A stretch of 64,000 nt of DNA from Bifidobacterium bifidum ATCC 29521 = JCM 1255 = DSM 20456. Its GTDB lineage: Bacteria; Actinomycetota; Actinomycetes; Actinomycetales; Bifidobacteriaceae. The stretch lies in contig NZ_AP012323.1 in assembly GCF_001025135.1 (NCBI RefSeq), positions 1,860,001-1,924,000 on the forward strand. The letters are read 5' to 3'. A model generated the notes under the pieces. It was not told where the DNA came from. It was given only the letters and a program-made list of their open reading frames with translations, and made no database searches. Both the position numbers and the translations under genes were made by a program. Shown in pieces: positions 16,243 to 23,700 of the stretch. Each line of letters opens with the position of its first letter. Position 1 is the first letter of the stretch.

Positions 16243-17900
16243 TTCCCTACCGCTTTGCGGTAACTCTTGTAGCCCTCATTGTTCTCCAGCGCGGCGTCGA
16301 TGTCCGATTTGCCCTGATCTTCCAGCCAATTATAGAGGTCATCGTACAGCAATGGATTCATGGCAAGGAACGGCAGCAGCTCTTCGCAATTCGCGATGGC
16401 GAACTGCTCGGTGTAGTCTTCCGTGGTCTTCGCCTGGTCAGAGGTGTACCCGTTGACTTCGATTTTCGGTTCGGCGGCGGCAAGCCTGCCTTTCGACACG
16501 AGTTCGAACACCGATCCCGGCTCGAATGCGGGTCGGAACGAACCGGTCGAGTCCGCCTCGTCGTCGTTCGGTTGCGCGAACCGGCGGTGCTCTTCCGGAA
16601 TCTCCCCGTGGGCGATGTCCGTATCGGCTTTCACGACGCCGTCGCCTGCCACGGCGCCGGCGGTGACTTCCACACCGGCCGCGTTGGCTGCGACCTCGTT
16701 CACCGCCTGACGGATGTCGTCGTGCGCCTCCTGATCGGATGACGCCTGCTGGAATCGGTCGTCGGACGGCTGTCCGTTCGCCAACTGATCCGCCTGCTCT
16801 GCGGGCGCGGTGGACTGCCCGGCCTCTTCGCTGTCCTCGGCGAGCGCGTCGGCGAACAGGTCGCGGGGCAACGCCACCACCGGCTTAGCATCGGCACCGG
16901 CCACGTTCAACGGCATGGAATCGGGCTCGCTCGGCTCATCGTTGGTCTGCGATTGGGCCGCGGTCACTACAGAATCAGATACAGCGGAATCAGCCGGTAC
17001 CGTATCCGCGGCGGACTCGGATGCCACGGTTCCAGAAGTCACGGTTTCAGGCGATGCCGTATCGGATGTCGCAGTCTCAGTGGATACGGCCGCGTCCGCG
17101 GCATCAACGGCATCCGCAGGCGCCGCATTCTCGGAGGACTCGGCGGCTTCCGGAACCTTGGTCTCGGCATCGCTCTCGGCAGCGTCGGCCTCAGCCGGCG
17201 ACACGGTTTCGGCCAGCACCGCGGCCTCAACGGGCATGGCAGCATCCGACGAAACGGCAAGCTCCGAATCCAGCTCAGCGGCGCCGGCCGCGGAATCCGC
17301 CGCCAATCCATCCGCCGTGGTCGTCTTCTGCGGCGGGAACGTCTGCGATGCGGCGGCATTCAGCTCACCGACACGCTTGCGCACGGTGGCAGCGCTGATC
17401 GCGGCGGTAGGTTCCCCGGCACGCAGGTCAAGAATGTCATCCACCGACATGTCGGCCACATCCGGCTCCTGCTTGACGGTCTCCAAAGCGTATCCGAACA
17501 GGTCGGGCACGACAAACGTGTCGCTCACCGGCTGCTCCACACGAATGAAATCGACGGGGACATCGCCGAATTGCAGGCGCATCGGTGAAGTCGGCAGCAG
17601 GAAATCGACGTTCGGCGGCAGACGCATGAGATCGCCATTGCCCCGCACCACATATGACCCGTTGGTCGAGCCCAGATCGCGCACGGTGCCGCCGCCGTTC
17701 TGACTCACCGCGAAGGTCGCATGGCGTTTCGACATGGACCGCGTGCCGTCCGCTATCTCCAGGCGTTCGGTGCCGTCATCGGGCAACGGCCGCAACGGCT
17801 TGCGCCCGATTTCGATGTTGTCTCCCGGCTTCACGGTTTTCTGATCGATGCCACCGATTCTCACCGTCCACTGCTGTATCGTCCGCTGATCGCCAGTCAC
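16239..17900 (-). CDS. FHA-domain protein with long acidic linker
   Basis: A 553-residue protein. Residues 1-115 form an FHA phosphothreonine-binding domain: IEIGRKPLRPLPDDG, then SMSKRHATF and DLGSTNGSYVV, which hold the GR, SxxH and NG residues of the family. Residues 165-460 are Ala/Ser/Asp/Glu-rich and probably disordered. A compact C-terminal module (about 480-553) includes EDYTEQFAIANCEELLPFLA and NWLEDQGKSDIDAALE and is unlike known domains. It starts with GTG at 17900 behind AGGAAGGG. It heads a three-gene coupled operon and, by family knowledge, should bind a Ser/Thr-kinase-phosphorylated partner. Confidence 0.82.
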   Translation of the reverse strand: MTGDQRTIQQWTVRIGGIDQKTVKPGDNIEIGRKPLRPLPDDGTERLEIADGTRSMSKRHATFAVSQNGGGTVRDLGSTNGSYVVRGNGDLMRLPPNVDFLLPTSPMRLQFGDVPVDFIRVEQPVSDTFVVPDLFGYALETVKQEPDVADMSVDDILDLRAGEPTAAISAATVRKRVGELNAAASQTFPPQKTTTADGLAADSAAGAAELDSELAVSSDAAMPVEAAVLAETVSPAEADAAESDAETKVPEAAESSENAAPADAVDAADAAVSTETATSDTASPETVTSGTVASESAADTVPADSAVSDSVVTAAQSQTNDEPSEPDSMPLNVAGADAKPVVALPRDLFADALAEDSEEAGQSTAPAEQADQLANGQPSDDRFQQASSDQEAHDDIRQAVNEVAANAAGVEVTAGAVAGDGVVKADTDIAHGEIPEEHRRFAQPNDDEADSTGSFRPAFEPGSVFELVSKGRLAAAEPKIEVNGYTSDQAKTTEDYTEQFAIANCEELLPFLAMNPLLYDDLYNWLEDQGKSDIDAALENNEGYKSYRKAVGK

Positions 17901-18118
17901 GTGCCGCCCTTCCTTTCACGCTCGTTCGCATACTATGTGCCATTGTGTCATGTCCCGCTGTGTTTTCAGGGATTGATGACCGATGAATTGACAACATTAT
18001 CGCATTGATGCCGGTATTTCGGATTGTAGCGCACACCGGTGCGGAACGCCCATGTCAGGCCGTGTCAGGCGTTCACAGAAGCGGTCTCGGCTCCGGTGCG
18101 CGGACCGCCGCATACGCG

Positions 18119-18154
18119 CAGACCCTGCGGCCGCATGTGCGACAGCAGGGTCTG
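18119..18154 (-). terminator. Hairpin downstream of rplL
   Basis: CAGACCCTGC and GCAGGGTCTG form a perfect 10-bp stem 39 bases past the rplL stop. There is no T run beyond it. Confidence 0.55.
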
Positions 18155-18192
18155 TGAAAAGCTGCAATGTGCGGGTTTCACTCCCGCGATCA

Positions 18193-18576
18193 TTACTTGA
18201 GCTCGACGGTGGCGCCAGCCTCTTCCAGCTGAGCCTTGGCCTTCTCGGCGTCTTCCTTCTTGGCCTTCTCCAGGATGGCCTTCGGAGCGCCATCAACCAT
18301 GGCCTTGGCGTCAGCCAGGCCAGCGTTGGTGATGGCCTTGACAGCCTTGATGACCTGGATCTTCTTGTCGCCGACAGCGGTCAGGACGACATCGAACTCG
18401 GTCTTCTCTTCCTCTTCGGCGGCAGCGCCGGCAGCCGGAGCGGCAACGGCGACGGCGGCCGGAGCGGCAGCCTCGACGTCGAACTTCTCTTCGAAGGCCT
18501 TGACGAACTCGGAGAGCTCGACGAGGGTCATTTCACCGAAAGCTTCCAGCAGCTCTTCGTTGGTGTACTTAGCCAT
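18193..18576 (-). CDS. rplL: 50S ribosomal protein L7/L12
   Basis: A 127-residue stalk protein that recruits translation GTPases. The N-terminal dimerisation part ([20 protein letters not shown]), the flexible Ala-rich hinge (residues 37-55) and the globular domain ([20 protein letters not shown] onward, ending ATVELK) are all present at normal length. It follows rplJ by 99 bases in the usual rplJL operon. Confidence 0.97.
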   Translation of the reverse strand: MAKYTNEELLEAFGEMTLVELSEFVKAFEEKFDVEAAAPAAVAVAAPAAGAAAEEEEKTEFDVVLTAVGDKKIQVIKAVKAITNAGLADAKAMVDGAPKAILEKAKKEDAEKAKAQLEEAGATVELK

Positions 18577-18675
18577 GATGGCTTCCTTTCATTCTGGCGG
18601 CGGCCTTCAGCGATTGCCGTCCGCCTGATGTGTGTTGTTTTCCGATTGTGGTTCATGCGGCAAGCCGCATGAGAA

Positions 18676-19197
18676 TCAAGCTGCCTTTTCCTGCTTCTCG
18701 CGCAGAGCGTCGATCGTACGCACGGCCTTGGTAGGCACAGCGACGAACAGGTACGCGGCCTTGGCGGTCGTGGCCTTGAGGTCGCCTGCGAACTTGGAGA
18801 GCAGCTGCGGACGGGACATCATGTCCGCCAGCTTGGTAGCACCCTCGCCGTCGTAGACGGTGCCGTCGGCATAACCGCCCGAGATAACGAGAGCCTTGTT
18901 GGTCTTGGCAAAGTCACGCAGCGTCTTCGCAGCCTCAATGAAGTCGCCCTTCACGAAGGTGATGGCGGTCGGGCCCTTGAGCAGGTCGTCAAGACCCTCA
19001 ATGCCCGCTTCCTTGGCGGCGATGCGCGCCAGCGTGTTCTTAGCCACAGTGTAGGAAGTATCGCGGCCTAGCTTTTCGCGCAGTTCGGAAACCTGCGGAA
19101 CGGTAAGCCCGCGGTACTCGGTCAGGTAGACAGCGTCGGCGTTACGGAACTGTTCCGTAAGCTGAGCGACTACCGCTTCCTTTTCGGGCCTCTTCAT
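18676..19197 (-). CDS. rplJ: 50S ribosomal protein L10
   Basis: A 173-residue base of the ribosomal stalk that holds L7/L12 dimers. It begins MKRPEKEAVVAQLTEQF, carries YRGLTVPQVSELREKL and ISGGYADGTVYDG, and ends in the helical tail that binds L12. The ATG at 19197 has GGAAGGA 6 bases upstream; the frame is open further to 19293, but that part is the leader. An L10-leader-like structured RNA precedes it. Confidence 0.96.
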   Translation of the reverse strand: MKRPEKEAVVAQLTEQFRNADAVYLTEYRGLTVPQVSELREKLGRDTSYTVAKNTLARIAAKEAGIEGLDDLLKGPTAITFVKGDFIEAAKTLRDFAKTNKALVISGGYADGTVYDGEGATKLADMMSRPQLLSKFAGDLKATTAKAAYLFVAVPTKAVRTIDALREKQEKAA

Positions 19198-19204
19198 GGC
19201 GTTC

Positions 19205-19395
19205 CTTCCTAGATCGGCCATTGATCCTGCGAAGTCCCGCGCACCCTGCCAGGGCAATAAAAAAGCCCTGCGCACAGGCAGAGCAACATACAACCGTTTC
19301 CGGCGAGCCGTATTACGGGCACATATTTCTCAACCTGCGCTGGCTTGGCGAACCAAACTTCGTGAGTGCTTGCACACTCCAACCAACGGTCTGTG
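19205..19395 (-). ncRNA. Ribosomal L10 leader with attenuator
   Basis: The minus-strand leader of rplJ carries a perfect terminator hairpin (GCTCTGC pairing with GCAGGGC, 19265-19284) followed by TTTTTT (19264-19259), placed about 60 bases before the rplJ start. Upstream are CCACAGACCG and CCAGCGCAGGTTGAG, resembling the protein-binding part of L10 leaders, in which L10 binds its own mRNA. The family call is by motif and position; exact limits are uncertain. Confidence 0.6.
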
Positions 19396-19404
19396 GTTTA
19401 CAAG

Positions 19405-20424
19405 TCATATAGAATACGGTCGCGAGCGGACACCTTCAACCCAGGCGTGTCGCGACCGTCCGCCCAGCACGAGCGCCGCTCCGGTAATGCCCGCCGACAG
19501 CATGGCTATGATGGCCACGACGGCATCGGAGCCGCGCAGGGCATCCCGTTTCCCGTTGCCATCGGACGAATCGCCGGCGTTCCCGGCGGCGGTACCCTGC
19601 GAGGTAAGGCCGAATTCCACGCCGGCTCTTTTCGTGGCGCCGTTCTCCGTCTCGTTTGCGATGACCCGCTCCCTTCCGGTGGAGCCGATGATCTGCGCCG
19701 ACCGGTGCATGACGCCTGCGATCTGCTCGGCGAGGAACCGGTACCCGTCGTCGTTGAAGTGAACGCCGTCGGCGTCATACAGCTGCCGCCGGTTCGCGGT
19801 CGCCGCGTACAGGTCGATGGTGTTCCAACGCTCGTCACGGATCAGCGACTCCTGTACGGGATGTAACCTGTTCACGGAGTTGACGGAGACATATTTGGTA
19901 CCGGGGGCGACCCGGTATGAGTGCGGTGAACTCGCGAAATACACGACCGGTCGGCTGGCGAGATCCCGGTACACCCTCACCAGCTCCTTCGCCTCGGTCC
20001 TGTACAGTGTCTCGTTCCAGTAGGCGTCCTTGGAATCGTTGGTGCCGAGCATGATGATGACGATATCGGGGGCGAACTCCTTGCTCTGCCGGAATTCGGC
20101 CGAATCCCAATATGACCAGCCCGTGCCCCGCAGCAGCGTGTCACCAGCGGCGCCGAAATTGCGCACGTCATAGCCACTGCCGAGGATGCGGCCGAGCCAC
20201 GCCGGATATGCGGTGTCGCCTTTCTTGCCGCCACTGGATTTGGAGCCGTCCGTAAGGCTGTCGCCCACGCATGCGATCTTGATGGGCGCGGCTGCGTGCG
20301 CTTCTCCCTCGCACGGCACCATAACCGCCAATAAGGTCAACGTCAGCACGGCGAGCGCCGCGGCGAGCAGACGGAACGGCGAATCGCCGGCGCGCGAATT
20401 GCGATGAATCACACGGTTCCTCAT
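19405..20424 (-). CDS. Secreted membrane-anchored SGNH/GDSL hydrolase
   Basis: A 339-residue esterase-like protein. A signal peptide (LLAAALAVLTLTLLAVMVP, about residues 19-37, ending near AHAA) precedes an SGNH domain: block I IACVGDSLTDGSKSSG, block III IMLGTNDSKD, and block V DADGVHFNDDG with the catalytic Asp and His. A C-terminal helix (AVVAIIAMLSAGITGAALVL) and basic tail anchor it. Likely substrates are O-acyl groups on glycans. It follows the giant anchored glycosidase gene in the same direction, which suggests that it removes acyl groups from that enzyme's substrate, but this is inference. Confidence 0.82.
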   Translation of the reverse strand: MRNRVIHRNSRAGDSPFRLLAAALAVLTLTLLAVMVPCEGEAHAAAPIKIACVGDSLTDGSKSSGGKKGDTAYPAWLGRILGSGYDVRNFGAAGDTLLRGTGWSYWDSAEFRQSKEFAPDIVIIMLGTNDSKDAYWNETLYRTEAKELVRVYRDLASRPVVYFASSPHSYRVAPGTKYVSVNSVNRLHPVQESLIRDERWNTIDLYAATANRRQLYDADGVHFNDDGYRFLAEQIAGVMHRSAQIIGSTGRERVIANETENGATKRAGVEFGLTSQGTAAGNAGDSSDGNGKRDALRGSDAVVAIIAMLSAGITGAALVLGGRSRHAWVEGVRSRPYSI

Positions 20425-20725
20425 GTCGCAGACCTCGCTATCCCTTCACGGCGTCAAGCATTATCAACGCCACGCTGCCAATACCATAAGTTTCTCACGG
20501 CAATCGTGGCCATAAGTGAGGATTTGCCAGCGAAGACCTATGCGGCTCACATCGGTCCGGAATGTTGACTAAACAGGCGGCATTCCATCGCGACACGCCC
20601 GGAGTGCTCAGCAAGATCGGCATGCCGAATTTCATGAAACGCCGCCATGGAGCCGATTCCCGCAAACGCGCGCGACGATTGTGCTACGCACTCCGGGCGT
20701 GTCGTGGTCGGAGGCTGCAAATAAT

Positions 20726-20762
20726 CGGCCCGTCGGACGAAAAATCTCCGTCCGACGGGCCG
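20726..20762 (-). terminator. Terminator of the anchored glycosidase gene
   Basis: CGGCCCGTCGGACG and CGTCCGACGGGCCG form a perfect 14-bp stem with a 9-base loop 17 bases past the stop. Confidence 0.8.
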
Positions 20763-20778
20763 ACCGCCCCATGGCGTC

Positions 20779-23700
20779 TCAGCGCTTGGCCAGTGCGAGC
20801 GCCGCGCCGGCCATGAGCGTCAGGGCCGCGGCGGCGATCGGAACGATGCCGGCACCGGTGGCGCTCAGCCCGCCCTTCTCGCCGGTATCGGGCTTGGTCT
20901 CGTCGCCCTTGCCCGGCTTGCCGGGATCGGGCTTGCCGCCGTCGTCAGGCTTGCCGTCACCCGCGCCGGGCTTGCCACCATCACCCGGTCCGGGCTTGTC
21001 ACCGTCATCCTTGGCCTTCAGCCCGTCGACGGCCGCATTCAGACTTGCGAGCGCAGCGTCAATCTCGGCCTGCGTCGCATCAGGATCGGCGGAGACCTTC
21101 TCGGCTGCGGCAAGCGCATCACGCACCGCCCGGACGGACTCATCCGTATACCCACCCAGATCCTTGGCCTTGACCTGCGCGATCACGGCGTTCAGCTCGT
21201 CCTTGCTCACCTTGCCGGGATCGGGATCCGGCGTCTCGGCGGGCTTCAGCCCGTCGATGGCCGCATCGATGGCGGCGACGAGCGCGTCAACCTGCGCCTG
21301 TTGCAGGGATTCGTCGGCGTCTCCGGCCTTCGCGGCCTTCACTGCGGCATCCATCTTCGCCCACGAGTCAGCCGTGTAGTCGGCCGCATTCAGCGCCTCT
21401 GCCCGCTTGATTGCCGCCTTCAGTCCGCTGCGGTCGATGAGACCGTTCGCGTATTCGACCTCGCCGAGCTTGAACTTCGCCTGCTTGATATAGCAGCGGT
21501 CGGTGGTGACGCCGCCGGGCCAGTTCTGCGAGAATTCCTTGTCCCAGTGACCGTACGTGTCCATGATGAACGTACCGTCGTCGAGCACCGCTACGCCCGC
21601 GTAGCCGGTGTCGCCCGACTTCGCGTTGTTCGCCCAGTCCTCGGCCAGCAGGATGCGGTATTCGCCGTCCTCCTGGTTAATGAGCTGGTCGTAGGTGCCG
21701 ACCCAGGCCACCCAGTCGCCGGCGTTCCAGTCGCTGCCGCCGTCGAACCGGTTGTTGCCGTTGAGATCGTAGTTGATCTCGCGGAACGTGACCAGCAGAC
21801 GGCCGGAAATCGGATCGTAGGCAATCTTGTGCCGTTCGCCCGCCAGCGAGCCGGGCAGATCCATTGGCTTGCTCCACGTCTCGCCTTCATCATCAGAGTA
21901 GATCAGTGTCGCCGGGTTGTTGTGCGACTGGCTGCGCGCCAAACCGATGATCCGCTTGCCGTCGGGAGAACGGAACATGCCGATCTCGCACATCTGGTAT
22001 GCGCTTTCGATGCTGCGCCATTGCGCAAGATACGGCTCCGATTCGCTCCACTGCTCGTCGCCGTTCTCGTCGAAAGTGAGGTACGTCCTGAAATTGACGT
22101 ACGCGTAGTTGTGGTAGACGCCCATCCATTTCTGGATGTCGTTGCCGTCGGAGTCCTTGAGCTGCACGAGGCTTGCCATGGCGACGATGGCATCGTTGTT
22201 GGCGTTGTCGTACGTGCGGTTGGACTGCCAGTGCCGGTATTCGGTCCAGGTCTCACCGTTGTCGTCGGAATACGATGTGTTCCATCCGTACCTGTTGCCG
22301 GCGGAGTCGGTGCCCCAGCCCGGGCAGGCGGTGATCATCATGATGCGTTCGGTGCCGTCGGCCAGGTTGAGCACGTACAGGGTCGGCGTCTCCTGCGAAC
22401 CGGCCCACGACGCGGGGATGTCGGTCTTGCGCGTCCAGGTGGCGCCGTCGTCGTCGCTGATCTTCATGATCAACGGTCCCTTGCCGTGCCCTTGCGGGAA
22501 CGAGGTGATCAGACGGCCGCTCTTCGTGCGGATCATGTCGGGCTGGCCGAAGTACTGGTTGGACGTGTCGAGTGACTTGTGCACGTCCATGACCTTCGTC
22601 TGGTCGAGCTTGTATTGCGGCAGCGTGTTCTTGATGGTGAGTTCGCGGCTCACGTTGACGGTCACCATGTCGGTGAATCCACCTCCCCGGACGGTAATGA
22701 CCGCCGTTCCGCGGGACACTCCGGTAACGGTGCCGGAGGCGTCGACCTTGGCGATGGTCGGGTCGCTCGACTCGAACGTGACTGTACCATCACCGTCGCC
22801 GCCCTGCAGGTTGGCGACGATGGTGTACGTCCCGCCGATGTACATATCGGTCTCATGCTCGGCGAGGTTGAGACCGGGCAGCAGCATGCCGGCCGCGATC
22901 TCGGTGTCGGAGAGCACGCGCTTGTAGATCTTCACCTCGTCGATCAGGCCAGTGAAGCCGGGGCCGCCGATCACGTCGATCGGGGCGACGACATCGTGCA
23001 TCTTCGTCCACGTGTTCGTCGCGCCGATCTTCGTGCCGTTGACGTACATGGTCAGTCCGGCTGCCTTGTCCTGAGTCCACGCGATGTAATACCACGTGCC
23101 CGGCTGGAAGTCGTACCGGAAGGTGAGCACGTCGCCGCTGGCGGTGCCGACACGGAAGCCGGATTCGCGGTCGGCGTCCATCTTGAGGTCGGCCGAGTAC
23201 TTGCCGTCCGCGCTCGTCATCACGGCCGAGCGGCCGGTGAGTTCGGCGTCGGAACGCACCCAGTAGCCGATCGTCCACGGATCCGTCTTCGCGATGTCGT
23301 TGCCGCCGGCCAGGGTCACGCCTTTGCCGTCCGTGACCTTGAGCGCCTTGCCGGACTTGCCGTCAACGTATTGCGCCGTGGCGTCGGCGGTGCCGTTGCG
23401 GGTGCCCCAGGAGTCGTTGGCGTTCGAGTTGTCGAACGAGTAGTAGTGCAGCCCCTGCGCCACGACCTGTGGCGTCACGGTGAGGGTGATGCTCGCCGAT
23501 TTCGTCGGGTCGGCCTTGGATGTGGCGGTGATTGTGGTGGAGCCCACGCCGGCGGCGGTCACCACGCCCTTGGCGGATACCGTGACGACGCCGGTCTTGG
23601 ACGAGCGCCATGTCACGGACGCGTTCAGCAGGTTCGCCGGCTTGAGTGTCGCGGTCAGCTGCTTCGCCGTGCCCAGCATGATCTCCTGGTCGCCGCCGTC

